Shown: piece after piece, positions 8,486-17,886 of the stretch | Layout: each line of letters starts with the position of its first letter | Position numbering within the stretch: position 1 is the stretch's first letter | NCBI RefSeq assembly: GCF_016918035.1 | Contig: NZ_JAERWK010000012.1 | Coordinates: 124,001-188,000 of the forward strand | DNA length: 64,000 nt | Reading direction: 5' to 3' | Origin: Nakamurella leprariae | Lineage (GTDB): Bacteria > Actinomycetota > Actinomycetes > Mycobacteriales > Nakamurellaceae | Notes under the pieces: model-generated | Databases searched by the model: none | The model's input: the letters and a program-made list of their open reading frames with translations, nothing else | What the model was told of the DNA's origin: nothing | Program-made: the position numbers and the translations under genes

Positions 8486-10282
8486 ATGCCCGTCCCGCCC
8501 TGGTCGCCGCAGCTCGGCCCGGAGCGCCGGCGACGTGATCTGGACCGACTGCGCACCCAGCACTTCGACGTGGTGGTCGTCGGCGGCGGCGTGGTCGGCG
8601 CGGGGGCGGCGCTGGACGCGGTGACCCGGGGCCTGTCGGTCGCGCTGGTCGAGGCCCGTGACCTGGCCGCCGGCACCTCGTCCCGGTCCTCCAAGTTGTT
8701 CCACGGCGGCCTGCGCTACCTCGAGATGTTCGAGTTCGGCCTGGTCCGCGAGGCGCTGCGGGAGCGCGAGCTGATGCTCAGCCGGCTGTGCCCGCACCTG
8801 GCCCGGCCGGTGTCGTTCCTCTACCCGCTCACCCGCCCGCTGATCGAGCGGCCGTACGTCGGCGCGGGCCTGGCCCTCTACGACACGATGGGCGGGTCCC
8901 GCTCGGTACCGCGGCACCGTCACCTGCGCCGTTCCGGGGCGCGGCGGCTCGTCCCCGCGCTGAAGCGGGACACCCTGGTCGGCGGTATCCGGTACTACGA
9001 CGGCCTGGTCGACGACGCCCGGCACACCCTGGCCGTGGCCCGCACCGCCGCGGCGCACGGGGCGGTGGTGCTCACCTCCACCGAGGTCGTGGACGTGCTC
9101 CGCCATGCCGAGGACGATGCCGGGAACGAGGACGGGGCCGGGGACGGGGCGAGCGGCGACCGGGTGACCGGCGTCCGGGTGCGGGACCTGGAGGCGCCGG
9201 ACGAGCCGGCGTTCGACGTGCACGGCACGGTGGTGATCAGCGCCACCGGGGTGTGGTCGGACGAACTGCAGGCGATGGCCGGGGCAACGCCGTCGTTCAC
9301 GGTGCGGGCCAGCAAGGGAGTGCACCTGCTGGTGCCGCGGGCCCGGATCGACGCGGACAGCGGCATGATCCTGCGCACCGCGACGTCGGTGCTCTTCGTC
9401 ATCCCGTGGAAGGACCACTGGATCGTCGGGACCACCGACACCGACTGGCATCTCGATCTGGCCGAGCCGGCCGCCACCGCCACGGACATCCGGTACCTGC
9501 TGGACCAGGTGAACCGGGTGCTCACCGTGCCGCTGACGACCGACGACATCGAGGGCGTGTACGCGGGGCTGCGACCGCTGCTGGCCCGGGCGCACACCGG
9601 AGGCCGGCACCCGTCCAGGGTGTCGCGTGAGCACGCCGTCGCCCGGCCGGTGCCCGGGCTGGTCGTGGTGGCCGGGGGCAAGTACACGACCTACCGGGTG
9701 ATGGGGGCCGACGCCGTCGACGCGGCCGCCGTCGACCTGCCCGAGCCGATCCCGCCGTCCTGCACCGAGCGGATCCCGCTGGTCGGGGCGGACGGGTTCC
9801 CGGCGTTGCGCAACCAGGCCGCCCAGCTCGCCGCCGACTGGGATCTGCCGGTCGGCACCGTCCGACATCTGCTGCACCGCTACGGGTCCGAGCTGCACCA
9901 GGTGCTGACCCCGGCGGTCGACGACCGGTCGTTGCTGATGCCCCTGCCCGGCGCCGAGCACTACCTGTGCGCCGAAGTGCGGTTCGCGGCCGTCGCCGAG
10001 GGCGCCCTGCACGTGGACGACGTGCTGCTCCGCCGCACCCGCATCGCCATGGAGACCGGCCACCGCGGCGCCGACAGTGCCGTCGCGGTGGCCGGTCTCA
10101 TGGGGGACGTGCTCGGCTGGGACACCGAGCGCCGGGCCGCCGAGGTGGCCGCGGTGCTGGACCGGGTGGCCGCCGAACGCGCCTCCCAGCAGCAGCTCAC
10201 CGACGCCGCCGCCGACGGCATCCGGCGGACCGCCCCCGACGCCGAACGGTCCGCCGGGACTCTCGCCGGCGACCGGGTCTGA
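8486..10282 (+). CDS. glpD: Aerobic glycerol-3-phosphate dehydrogenase
   Basis: A 598-aa FAD-dependent, membrane-associated enzyme oxidising glycerol 3-phosphate to dihydroxyacetone phosphate and passing electrons to quinone. The ATG at 8486 follows GAGGAGA by 5 bases. FAD motif [16 protein letters not shown] is near residue 31. Typical GlpD segments include [40 protein letters not shown] and [12 protein letters not shown]-terminal DAO-C-like helical domain follows. An acidic Gly/Asp insert ([19 protein letters not shown]) between strands is unusual but in frame. It pairs with glpK; glpD near lpdA also occurs in mycobacteria (recalled). Confidence 0.94.
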   Translation: MPVPPWSPQLGPERRRRDLDRLRTQHFDVVVVGGGVVGAGAALDAVTRGLSVALVEARDLAAGTSSRSSKLFHGGLRYLEMFEFGLVREALRERELMLSRLCPHLARPVSFLYPLTRPLIERPYVGAGLALYDTMGGSRSVPRHRHLRRSGARRLVPALKRDTLVGGIRYYDGLVDDARHTLAVARTAAAHGAVVLTSTEVVDVLRHAEDDAGNEDGAGDGASGDRVTGVRVRDLEAPDEPAFDVHGTVVISATGVWSDELQAMAGATPSFTVRASKGVHLLVPRARIDADSGMILRTATSVLFVIPWKDHWIVGTTDTDWHLDLAEPAATATDIRYLLDQVNRVLTVPLTTDDIEGVYAGLRPLLARAHTGGRHPSRVSREHAVARPVPGLVVVAGGKYTTYRVMGADAVDAAAVDLPEPIPPSCTERIPLVGADGFPALRNQAAQLAADWDLPVGTVRHLLHRYGSELHQVLTPAVDDRSLLMPLPGAEHYLCAEVRFAAVAEGALHVDDVLLRRTRIAMETGHRGADSAVAVAGLMGDVLGWDTERRAAEVAAVLDRVAAERASQQQLTDAAADGIRRTAPDAERSAGTLAGDRV

Positions 10283-10303
10283 GCCCAGTCGCCGGCGAGA
10301 AGC

Positions 10304-11614
10304 TCAGAACGCCAGCAGGTTGCCCTTGAGCGTGTCGGCCGTGTACTCGCGCCGGGTCAGCCCGCGCGCCTGCAGCTCCGGGATGAGGCCGTCGACGATC
10401 TGGGTGACGTAGTTGCGGCTCATGTCGTGCGTGGCCAGCAGGTAGCCGTCGCCGCCGACGTACTCCATCACCTCGCCCATCTTCTCGGCCACGGTCGACG
10501 GGCTTCCGACGAACGACACCGACTCGGCCACCGGCTTGTCGGCCAGCTCGCGCAGCGTGGTCTGCCCGGGCACCCGGCCGTGCAGGAACGTCTGCAGGGT
10601 CGAGGTGTGCCCGTTGGTGGTGACGTCGGGCAGCGGCTCGTCCAGTGCGAACTGGGAGAAGTCGACGTTGGTGAGTGCGCTGATGTTGGCCAGCGACCGG
10701 TCCAGCCGATCGGGATCGTTGGCCGCGGCCAGCGCGGCCTTGGTCCGGGCGATCTCGTCGGTCTCGCCCAGCACCGGGAACACCACGAAGCAGACCTTGA
10801 GGTCGTCCGGGTTCCGGCCGAAGGTCTTCATCCGGCCGCGGATGTCGTCCCGGTACGCCTTCATCTCCTCCAGGTTCGGCGCGATGACCAGGATGGTGCT
10901 GGCCCACTTGGCGGCCAGGTCGCGCCCCTTGGGGCTGCCACCGGCCTGGCACAGCGGGACGTGCCACTGCGGGCCCGGGCTCATGTTCAGCGGCCCGCGG
11001 GCAGTGAAGTACTTGCCGCGGTGCTCGATCACCCGGACCTTGCTGTGGTCGGTGTGGATCCGCCGCTCCCGGTCCATGATCATCGCCCCGGGATCCCACG
11101 AGTCCCACAGCTGGTGCACGACATCGACGTACTCATCGGCCATCTCGTACCGCTCGTCGTGGTCGTAGAGCCGCTCCAGGCCGAAGTTCTGGGCAGCCCG
11201 ATCCTCGCTCGAGGTCACGACGTTCCAGCCGATCCGGCCGCGGGTGACGTGGTCGAGGGTGGCGAAGCTGCGGGCGGTGGCGTACGGGTGGTTGAAGCTG
11301 GTGGACGAGGTGCCGATCAGCCCGATGTGCTCGGTCTTCGCCGCGATGTACGGGATGAGCGGCAGCGGATCGTGTTTCGGGGCGTACCGATGGTACTTGA
11401 GGTCGGCCTCCATGGAGCCCTGGTAGACGTCCGAGACCATGAGCGAGTCCTCGAACATCATGTAGTCGAACTTGCCCCGCTCCAGCAGCCGGGCCACGTC
11501 GACGAGGAAGTCGCCGCTGGTCCAGTCCTCGGAGTCCGGCCGGTGGAACGGTCCCTGCCACGCCGGCGGCGAGTAGTTCAGGAACCACCCCAGGTGGAAC
11601 ATCCTGGCGGACAT
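10304..11614 (-). CDS. NtaA/SnaA/DszA-family FMN-dependent monooxygenase
   Basis: A 436-aa luciferase-like monooxygenase. Its start is well supported by AGGAGGT about 7 bases before the ATG at 11614. N-terminal MFHLGWFLNYSPPAWQ, FDYMMFEDSLM, TSSTSFNHPYATARSFATLDHV (in pieces) and GRIGWNVVTS are family hallmarks. QAGGSPKGRDLAAKWA forms the FMN-binding loop. Relatives oxidise nitrilotriacetate, EDTA, dibenzothiophene sulfone or pristinamycin precursors using FMNH2 from a separate reductase. No flavin reductase gene lies nearby, so the substrate and partner are unknown. It stands alone between glpD and the sugar kinase. Confidence 0.88.
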   Translation of the reverse strand: MSARMFHLGWFLNYSPPAWQGPFHRPDSEDWTSGDFLVDVARLLERGKFDYMMFEDSLMVSDVYQGSMEADLKYHRYAPKHDPLPLIPYIAAKTEHIGLIGTSSTSFNHPYATARSFATLDHVTRGRIGWNVVTSSEDRAAQNFGLERLYDHDERYEMADEYVDVVHQLWDSWDPGAMIMDRERRIHTDHSKVRVIEHRGKYFTARGPLNMSPGPQWHVPLCQAGGSPKGRDLAAKWASTILVIAPNLEEMKAYRDDIRGRMKTFGRNPDDLKVCFVVFPVLGETDEIARTKAALAAANDPDRLDRSLANISALTNVDFSQFALDEPLPDVTTNGHTSTLQTFLHGRVPGQTTLRELADKPVAESVSFVGSPSTVAEKMGEVMEYVGGDGYLLATHDMSRNYVTQIVDGLIPELQARGLTRREYTADTLKGNLLAF

Positions 11615-11761
11615 GCACGGACCTCCTGTCGCACCGGCGGCCGGCTCCCGGTCCGTCCGGTGGCCGCCGGGACGGACGCTAGGCAGCCGCCGTTGCGCCG
11701 TGGTTGCCCGTCCGCGGCCCGCAGGTTGCGCCGGTCGGTTCCGGACCGGGTCAGGGGTGTT

Positions 11762-13297
11762 TCAGCCCGCGCCCGACTCCTGCAGCCCGGCCAGGTGGTG
11801 CACGATGTCCCGGGTGGCCGGGTACAGCGCGGCGTACCGATCGGCCAGGCCGTCGTAGACCTCGCGCGACGCCGCCGACGGGGTGACCGTGCGCCCGGGC
11901 ACCGCCCAGTCGGTCGCCGCCGGCACCAGGCCGGTGCCGATGGCGGCCAGCAGGGCGTCGCCGTAGCTGGCGCCGATGGCCTGCTCGGGCACGGTCTGTT
12001 CGCGCCCGGTGATGTCCGAGACGATCTGGGTCCACAGCGACCCCTTGGTCCCGCCGCCCACCGCGACGAGCCGGGACACCGTGCCGGCCGGTGCGTCGAG
12101 CAGCTCGAGGATCTGCCGGATGCCGAACCCGATGCCCTCGTACACGGCCCGGAACAGGTGCGCCCGGGTGTGCCGCAGGTGCAACCCGGCCACCACGCCA
12201 CGGGCCTGCGGGTCGAACACCGGGGTGCGCTCGCCGGCGAAGTACGGCAGCAGCAGCAGACCGTCCGAACCCGGCGGCACCTGCGACGCCTCGGCGACGA
12301 GCTGCTCGAACGGCACGCCGCCGACCAGGTCGGCCACCCAGCCGGTCAGCGAGCCGGAGGTCGACATGCCCGCTGCGCGGGTCAGCGTGCCGGGCTCGAC
12401 GCCGGCCGTGGTCCACAGCAACGGGTCCCGGGCACCGGCCAGCTGCTGCGGCTCGGCGACGGCCACGAAGAACATCGTCGAGCCGTACATGAGCATCACC
12501 TCGCCGGGCTGCCGGACGCCCGCCGAGAACGCCTCGGCCCATGCGTCGACCGTGCCGGCGCAGACCGGGGTGCCGGCCGGGAGGCCGGTCTGCTCGGCGG
12601 CCACAGGGGTGACCGCGCCGATCACCTCGGCCGGCCAGGCCAGCCGCGGGGCGGGGAGCGCGAACACGTCGTCGTACCAGGGCCGGTACCAGTCCTGCGC
12701 GGCCAGGTCGTAGGCCGGATCGCACTGGCTGGCCGTGTGGTGGTCCAGCACGTACTCGCCGGTCAGCCGGCGCACGACGAACGAGCTGGAGTTGTACCAG
12801 CGGGCGGCCCGGCCCCACACCTCCGGCTCGTGCCGCTGCACCCAGAGCGCTTTCGGCCCGACGGCCTGGGTGGACAGGGCGGTGCCGCCCCGGGCCAGGA
12901 CGGCATCGGCGCCGAAACGGTCGGTGAGCTCGTCGATCTCGGCCGTGGCCCGGGTGTCGATGCCGTACAGGATGGCCGGCCGTACCGGGGTGTCCGTCTC
13001 GTCGCACAGCACCAGGCACGGGCCGACGCCGCTGACGCACACGCCCACGACCGGGCTGCCCGCGGCCTGCGGCAGCAGTTCGCGGCAGAGTCGGACCACG
13101 TCGGCCCACCACACCCCGACCGGGTCGACCTCGGCCCAGCCCGGCCGCGCCATGACCACCGAGTTCGGTCGGGGGACGACGGCCGAGGTCACCACGGTGC
13201 CGTCGGCCCGGGCCAGCACCGCCTTGCTGCTGCCGGTGCCGAGGTCGATCCCCAGCAGCAGGCCCGCTCCGGTCGTGTCCGGCTCTGCATCGCTCAT
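11762..13297 (-). CDS. FGGY-family carbohydrate kinase (xylulokinase-like)
   Basis: A 511-aa sugar kinase. LLLGIDLGTGSSKAVL near residue 13 is the phosphate-1 motif; GVCVSGVGPCLVL, AILYGIDTRATAEI, WYNSSSFVVRRLTGEY, CAGTVDAWAEAFSAG and RLVAVGGGTKGSLWTQIVSD follow the xylulokinase/FGGY order. It would phosphorylate a pentulose or related sugar with ATP in the cytoplasm. No xylose isomerase or sugar transporter is beside it, so D-xylulose specificity is not established. It is 63 bp from the SDR gene on the same strand and may be cotranscribed with it. Confidence 0.85.
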   Translation of the reverse strand: MSDAEPDTTGAGLLLGIDLGTGSSKAVLARADGTVVTSAVVPRPNSVVMARPGWAEVDPVGVWWADVVRLCRELLPQAAGSPVVGVCVSGVGPCLVLCDETDTPVRPAILYGIDTRATAEIDELTDRFGADAVLARGGTALSTQAVGPKALWVQRHEPEVWGRAARWYNSSSFVVRRLTGEYVLDHHTASQCDPAYDLAAQDWYRPWYDDVFALPAPRLAWPAEVIGAVTPVAAEQTGLPAGTPVCAGTVDAWAEAFSAGVRQPGEVMLMYGSTMFFVAVAEPQQLAGARDPLLWTTAGVEPGTLTRAAGMSTSGSLTGWVADLVGGVPFEQLVAEASQVPPGSDGLLLLPYFAGERTPVFDPQARGVVAGLHLRHTRAHLFRAVYEGIGFGIRQILELLDAPAGTVSRLVAVGGGTKGSLWTQIVSDITGREQTVPEQAIGASYGDALLAAIGTGLVPAATDWAVPGRTVTPSAASREVYDGLADRYAALYPATRDIVHHLAGLQESGAG

Positions 13298-13360
13298 GGC
13301 TGCGATCGTCCCCGGCCGTCGCGCCGCCCGCGCGCCGGAGCCGGCCGGTGGGTGCGTCGG

Positions 13361-14323
13361 TCAGCCCGGCAGCGTCGCCGCCCGCCCGGCGGTGGCGGCG
13401 GCGATGAGCTGCTCGGACAGTTGCCAGGCGCGGGCCGCGTCCTCGGTGCTGCGCAGCGGCCGGTACTGCGACTGCTCGGCGGGCCGCCCACCCAGGTGCC
13501 CCGGACCACCGGGTCCGACCAGCCGGCCGCCGGCGACGCGGGGATCGGTGGCCGCCATCAGTGCGGGCAGCGCGGCGGTGGCCGGGGTGCCGACCAGGAT
13601 CCTGCGGGACGAGAGGGCGCGGATCAGCCGCACCTGCAGGGTGTCCCGGGCGCGGCCGACCTCGGGCCGGGCGCTGAGCAGACTCGTCGGTGCGACCCCC
13701 GGGTGCGACAGAGTGCTGGTGATGCCCCAGCCGCCGGCCTCGCTGCGCCGCTGCAGTTCCACGGCGAACAGCCCGAGAGCGATCTTGGACTGCCGGTAGG
13801 CGCGCATGCCGTCGTAGGACCGCTCCCAGTTCGGATCCGCCCAGTTGACGGTGCCGCGGGCCGCGGCCAGGCTGATCTGGCTGGTCACCCGGGCGCGGCC
13901 GGCCCGCAGCAGCGGCAGCAGTTCCGCGACGAGCGCGACGTGACCGAGATGGTTCGTCCCGAACTGGATCTCGATGCCGTCCGCGGTGGTCTGCCGATCG
14001 GGCGGGGTCATCACGCCGGCGTTGTTGATCAGCAGGTGGACGGGTCGGTCCTCCGCGCGCAGCGTCGCGCCGAGGGCGGCGACGGACCCGAGGGACGACA
14101 GGTCCAGCTCCTGCAGCGAGACGTCGGCGGCCGGGTGTCGATCGACGATCCGGGCGACGGCCGCCTGGCCCTTGCGGACGTTGCGCACCGGCAGCACGAG
14201 CTCGGCGCCGGCGCCGGCGAGCCGAGTGGCCAGCGCCAGCCCGATCCCGTCGCTGCCGCCGGTCACCACGGCGCGGCGGCCGGTGAGGTCGGGCACGGTG
14301 ATGTCGATCGGGGTGCGTGGCAT
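13361..14323 (-). CDS. SDR-family NAD(P)-dependent oxidoreductase
   Basis: A 320-aa short-chain dehydrogenase. TGGSDGIGLALA near residue 21 is the TGxxxGxG cofactor site, followed by LLINNAGVM (NNAG), NHLGHVALVAELLP, a Ser in SQISLAAARG and YRQSKIALG as the Tyr-xxx-Lys catalytic pair. The start at 14323 is preceded by a GGGAGA-type ribosome site. A longer in-frame extension exists but is not homologous. The gene is divergent from an MmyB-type regulator, an arrangement reported for many actinobacterial SDR/MmyB pairs, so it is probably the regulator's target. The substrate is unknown. Confidence 0.88.
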   Translation of the reverse strand: MPRTPIDITVPDLTGRRAVVTGGSDGIGLALATRLAGAGAELVLPVRNVRKGQAAVARIVDRHPAADVSLQELDLSSLGSVAALGATLRAEDRPVHLLINNAGVMTPPDRQTTADGIEIQFGTNHLGHVALVAELLPLLRAGRARVTSQISLAAARGTVNWADPNWERSYDGMRAYRQSKIALGLFAVELQRRSEAGGWGITSTLSHPGVAPTSLLSARPEVGRARDTLQVRLIRALSSRRILVGTPATAALPALMAATDPRVAGGRLVGPGGPGHLGGRPAEQSQYRPLRSTEDAARAWQLSEQLIAAATAGRAATLPG

Positions 14324-14540
14324 GGGGTGATCTCCCGGTGGGTCTGGAGGGTGCAGGTGGATGCCGTACCGAGCCTGCGCGCCGCGGCGCCGGCCGACCA
14401 CGGCCTGCCGATCCGTGGCTCGGCGGTCCGCCCGAGCCCGGTCGCCAGCGGGGGATCGATGATCCGTGGTTGTGCCCGGCGGCCCCCGGTAGGACTGGGA
14501 GCAGCCGGTCGGGGCCGGGGACGAACGCGGGGAGGACCGG
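14324..14540. promoter_or_regulatory. Divergent SDR / MmyB-regulator control region
   Basis: A 217-bp gap between divergent starts. A 9-base direct repeat GATCCGTGG occurs at 14410 and 14461 and could be an operator half-site pair for the adjacent regulator. GGGGAGG at 14529-14535 is the ribosome site of the regulator gene. No clear promoter boxes are visible. Confidence 0.4.
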
Positions 14541-15383
14541 GTGGGGATCGATCGGGCCGGGCTGGCGGAATTCCTCCGTGTCCGCCGGCAGTCGCTGCAA
14601 CCCGAGGACGTCGGGCTGCCCCGCGGTCGGCGCCGCCGAACCGACGGACTGCGCCGGGAGGAGGTCGCCGTGCTGTGCCACATGTCGACCGACTACTACG
14701 CGCGGCTGGAACGCGAGCGCGGGCCGCACCCGTCGGAGCAGATGATCACCGCCATCGCCCAGGGCCTGCACTGCTCCCTCGACGAGCGGGACCACCTGTT
14801 CCGGCTGGCCGGGCACACGCCACCGGCCCGCGGTGCCGACGGCGACCACATCGGTCCCGGGCTGCTGCGCATCCTGGACCGGCTGCAGGACACGCCCGCC
14901 GAGATCGTCACCGAACTGGGCGAGACGCTGCGCCAGACCCCGCTCGGCGTCGCGCTCGTGGGCGACCTGACCCGGTACACCGGGCCGGCCCGCAGCATCG
15001 GCTACCGGTGGTTCACCGACCCGGCCACCCGCGCGCTGTACGCGCCGGAGGACCACGACTTCCACGCCCGGATGTACGCCTCGGGGCTGCGGGAGATCGC
15101 CACCCTGCGCGGCCCCGGGTCCCGGGCCGCCCGGTACGCGGAGCTGCTGCTCGCCGAGCAGGAGGAGTTCCGCCAGGTCTGGGAGCTGCACGAGGTCGGC
15201 ATCCGCCCGCGCGGGGTCAAGCGGTACGTGCATCCCGCGGTGGGGCCGCTGGAGCTGACCTGCCAGACCCTGCTCGACCCGGACCAGTCGCACCACCTGC
15301 TGGTGTACACCGCCGTCCCCGGCAGCGAGAGTGCCGAGAAGCTCGAGCTCCTGGGTGTGCTCGGGGCGCCGGCGCTGAGCTGA
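14541..15383 (+). CDS. MmyB-like helix-turn-helix transcriptional regulator
   Basis: A 280-aa protein from a GTG 5 bases after GGGGAGG. The N-terminal XRE-type HTH spans roughly residues 8-85 (FLRVRRQSLQPEDVGLP, LRREEVAVLCHMSTDYYARLERERG). The C-terminal MmyB-like PAS-related ligand-binding domain spans about 105-270 (DTPAEIVTELGETLRQTPLG, YRWFTDPATRALY, KRYVHPAVGPLELTCQTLL). The family is known for divergent orientation to SDR genes, exactly as here. MmyB-domain proteins are reported to bind fatty-acid-like ligands. It probably represses or activates the SDR at 13361-14323 and itself. Confidence 0.9.
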   Translation: MGIDRAGLAEFLRVRRQSLQPEDVGLPRGRRRRTDGLRREEVAVLCHMSTDYYARLERERGPHPSEQMITAIAQGLHCSLDERDHLFRLAGHTPPARGADGDHIGPGLLRILDRLQDTPAEIVTELGETLRQTPLGVALVGDLTRYTGPARSIGYRWFTDPATRALYAPEDHDFHARMYASGLREIATLRGPGSRAARYAELLLAEQEEFRQVWELHEVGIRPRGVKRYVHPAVGPLELTCQTLLDPDQSHHLLVYTAVPGSESAEKLELLGVLGAPALS

Positions 15384-15401
15384 CCGCGGCGGCCGCCGCT
15401 G

Positions 15402-15929
15402 TCAGTCCCGGTTCGGAGGGCGCTGGTCGTTCTGCACGGCGTTGGCGATACCGCCGACGATCGGGATGAGCAGCCAAGCGATCCACGCGACACCGCCGGG
15501 TACACCGATGGTCAACAAGAGCATGAACAGCCCGAAGGCCACCGGCACGGAGACGCCGGTGGCGATCGCCGCGGCCGTCTGCCCGCGGCTGCGCTTGACC
15601 GGTGCGTTCGGTACGAACGGCTGCGGCGGCATCGGTGCGCCGCCGCTGACGGCCGGGCTGCTGCCGGCGCGGACCGCGGGCAGCGCCCAGCCGGACAACT
15701 GGGGATGCGGGGCCGGCAGGTCGTCGAACAGCTCCTGCAGGTCGGCCACCGTGCGGGCCTGGGTCACCTTGGCGCTGCGCTCGCCGTACTCGTCCAGATC
15801 CAGCCGCCCGGCTGACAGGTGCTCGCCGAGCGCCTCCAGCGCGGCGTTGCGCTCCTGGTCGCCGACCCGGACCACACGGTTCCGGTCGGCGGGGTCGTTC
15901 CCGGGCGGCTGGGGTGCAGTCATGGCCAC
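15402..15929 (-). CDS. DUF1707 (SHOCT-like) domain membrane protein
   Basis: A 175-aa protein. Residues of about 20-70 (RVGDQERNAALEALGEHLSAG, then LDLDEYGERSAKVTQARTVADL) form the actinobacterial DUF1707 domain. A Pro/Ala linker and two hydrophobic spans follow (TAAAIATGVSVPVAFGLFML, then GVAWIAWLLIPIVGG). ATGs at 15929 and 15923 are both possible; neither has a strong ribosome site. Function is unknown; relatives are small membrane or cell-envelope proteins. It is convergent with the MmyB-type gene, with an 18-bp gap. Confidence 0.75.
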   Translation of the reverse strand: MAMTAPQPPGNDPADRNRVVRVGDQERNAALEALGEHLSAGRLDLDEYGERSAKVTQARTVADLQELFDDLPAPHPQLSGWALPAVRAGSSPAVSGGAPMPPQPFVPNAPVKRSRGQTAAAIATGVSVPVAFGLFMLLLTIGVPGGVAWIAWLLIPIVGGIANAVQNDQRPPNRD

Positions 15930-15975
15930 GACTGTAGGACCCGGGCCGGGGGGCGCCCCATGATCAGCACTCTGG

Positions 15976-16698
15976 TCAGCCGGTCGGACGCCGCCACAGG
16001 TCGGTGACCCGGACGCCGATCCCGGCCAGCAGCCGCCGGGTCAACGGCAGCGACAGCCCGATGACGTTGGACGGGTCGCCGTCCACGCCCTCGACGAACC
16101 AGCCGCCGAACCCGTCGATGGTCAGTGCGCCGGCCACGGCCATCGGCTCGCCGGTGGCCAGGTAGGCGTCCAGCTCCGCGCGGGAGGGGCGGCCCATCCG
16201 GACGACCGTGCTGCCGGTGTCCTCCGCGGCCGCGACCACCTGCCCGTCGACCACCCGGCGCACCGCGTGCCCGGTCAGCAGCAGGCCGTCCCGGCCCGCC
16301 ATGGCCGCCCAGCGGCGCCGCGCCTCGTCGGCATCGGCCGGCTTGCCCTGCAGCCGGCCGTCCAGCAGCAGCATCGAGTCGCAGCCGATCACCACGAGAT
16401 CGCCGTGCAGAAATGGATTCTCGGCAGTATCTGATGGTCGGAGCCCGCGCTCGCTCGTGCCTCGCTCGCGCGACTCCTCCTGCAACGCGGCGATCACCGC
16501 GTCCGCCTTGGCCGCGGCCAGCCGGGCCACCCGGACCGGTTCCGGTTCACCGGCCAGCGCCTCGAGCGCCGCGTCCTCGTCCACCGCCGAGACCCGCACC
16601 ACCGGATCGATCCCGGCGGCGCGGAGCACCGCCAGCCGTGCCGGTGAGGCCGAGGCCAGCACCACGGTCGCCCCCTGCAGGGAAGCACTGCTCGTCAC
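15976..16698 (-). CDS. maf: Maf-family nucleotide pyrophosphatase
   Basis: A 240-aa house-cleaning NTP pyrophosphatase. The GTG at 16698 (VTSSASLQG) is preferred because AGGAGGG lies about 10 bases upstream and the Maf fold starts right after, with VVLASASPARLAVLRAAGI. Further motifs are KADAVIAAL, VIGCDSMLLLDG, GKPADADEARR and the C-terminal DGDPSNVIGLSLPL. Maf proteins hydrolyse non-canonical or modified nucleoside triphosphates in the cytoplasm. About 25 extra residues (EESRERGTSERGLRPSDTAE and on to NPFLHG) sit between the KADAV helix and the GCDS strand, where most Maf proteins have a short loop. The gene is divergent from birA. Confidence 0.9.
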   Translation of the reverse strand: MTSSASLQGATVVLASASPARLAVLRAAGIDPVVRVSAVDEDAALEALAGEPEPVRVARLAAAKADAVIAALQEESRERGTSERGLRPSDTAENPFLHGDLVVIGCDSMLLLDGRLQGKPADADEARRRWAAMAGRDGLLLTGHAVRRVVDGQVVAAAEDTGSTVVRMGRPSRAELDAYLATGEPMAVAGALTIDGFGGWFVEGVDGDPSNVIGLSLPLTRRLLAGIGVRVTDLWRRPTG

Positions 16699-16740
16699 GC
16701 CTGACCGCCCTCCTGCGCCCCGGCGGCGCCCGGCCGCCAT

Positions 16741-16772
16741 GCTTCCAGGCGGCTTCCAGGCGGCTTCCAGGC
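16741..16772. repeat. 11-bp tandem repeat, three copies
   Basis: GGCTTCCAGGC is repeated at 16751 and 16762, with a copy lacking its first base at 16741. It lies in the 109-bp gap between the maf and birA starts, so it is in the upstream region of both genes. No function is evident. Confidence 0.8.
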
Positions 16773-16807
16773 GCCGCCGCCCGTCCGGTGGCATCTAGGC
16801 TGCGGCC

Positions 16808-17734
16808 GTGCCCGACCAGCCCGCCGATGATGCCGCCGAACACCGGACCGACCCCGCCGACCGGACCCAGCTCGAGGAACGGGTCGCCACCTCCCGCCGC
16901 CCCGGATCCGCCGCCGAGGTCGCTGCCCGGACGACCGATCCGGCGCGCTGGTCGATCAGCTGGGTCCCGGCCACCGGTTCCACGAACACGGATCTGCTGG
17001 CCGCCGCCGCGGGCAACGGCCCGGGAGTGGCTTCGGGCGGCACACCGGTGCTCATCACCGACGAGCAGCGCACCGGCAAGGGCCGCTCCGGCCGGACCTG
17101 GACCAGCCCGCCGGGAGCGGGCCTGATGCTGTCCGTCCGCCTCGACCCCACCGGCATCCCCGTGTCCCGCTGGAGCTGGGGCGGCGCCGTACTCGGCCTG
17201 GCCGTGCGCACCGCGCTGCGCGACGTGGCCGGGATCGACGCCCAGCTCAAGTGGCCCAACGACGTGCTCATCGGCCCGGCCAAGGTGGCCGGGATCCTGG
17301 GGGAGAGCAACGGCCAGGACGTGGTGGTCGGGGTCGGGCTGAACGTCTCCCTCGCCTCCGACGAGCTGCCCCGAGCGGACGCGACGTCGCTGCTGCTGGC
17401 CGGGGCCACGGACGCCGGCCTCGACCGGGCCACCCTGGCCGCGGCCGTGCTGGACGCCTGGGGCGGCTGGGTCGATCGGTGGCGGGCGGCGGGCGGCGAC
17501 GTCGGTGCCGCCGGTATCCACGACGCGTACCGGGCCGCCTGCGGCACCGTCGGCCGGACCGTCACCCTGCACCTGCCGGACGGCACCGATCTGGTCGGGC
17601 AGGCGGTGGACGTCACCGCGGACGGGGCCATCCAGGTCCGGTCGGCCGACGGGCCCGTCCGCACGTACGGCGCCGCCGACGTCACCCACCTGCGGCCGCT
17701 CGTCGATCATCGGGCCGATCACCCGACCGACTGA
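16808..17734 (+). CDS. birA: Biotin--[acetyl-CoA-carboxylase] ligase
   Basis: A 308-aa protein from the GTG at 16808. It activates biotin with ATP and transfers it to the lysine of biotin carboxyl carrier domains. Motifs include WVPATGSTNTDL near residue 52, DEQRTGKGRSGRTWTSP (the GRGRxGR-like biotinoyl-AMP loop), LKWPNDVL, KVAGILGES and VVVGVGLNV. There is no N-terminal DNA-binding domain, so it is a monofunctional ligase. The first 45 or so residues are low-complexity. In M. tuberculosis accD5 and accE5 lie between birA and maf (recalled); here the two genes are directly adjacent. Confidence 0.93.
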   Translation: MPDQPADDAAEHRTDPADRTQLEERVATSRRPGSAAEVAARTTDPARWSISWVPATGSTNTDLLAAAAGNGPGVASGGTPVLITDEQRTGKGRSGRTWTSPPGAGLMLSVRLDPTGIPVSRWSWGGAVLGLAVRTALRDVAGIDAQLKWPNDVLIGPAKVAGILGESNGQDVVVGVGLNVSLASDELPRADATSLLLAGATDAGLDRATLAAAVLDAWGGWVDRWRAAGGDVGAAGIHDAYRAACGTVGRTVTLHLPDGTDLVGQAVDVTADGAIQVRSADGPVRTYGAADVTHLRPLVDHRADHPTD

Positions 17735-17886
17735 TCCGACCACCGGGGAGCCCGCCCCGACGGCGGAGCCAGGAGGGACGGCGGCCGGTGACCGCTCCGC
17801 GACCGGCACGTGTCACTCGCGTGAACGACGGACCCGTCCGCGGGACGAACCTCCGCCAGGTCCGGTGTTGGTGACATCATGCGTGC

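Noticed and set aside
10427-15469. A 1680-codon plus-strand open frame across the monooxygenase, kinase and SDR genes
   Set aside because: The opposite strand has three well-conserved enzymes with ribosome sites; this frame has no recognisable motif.
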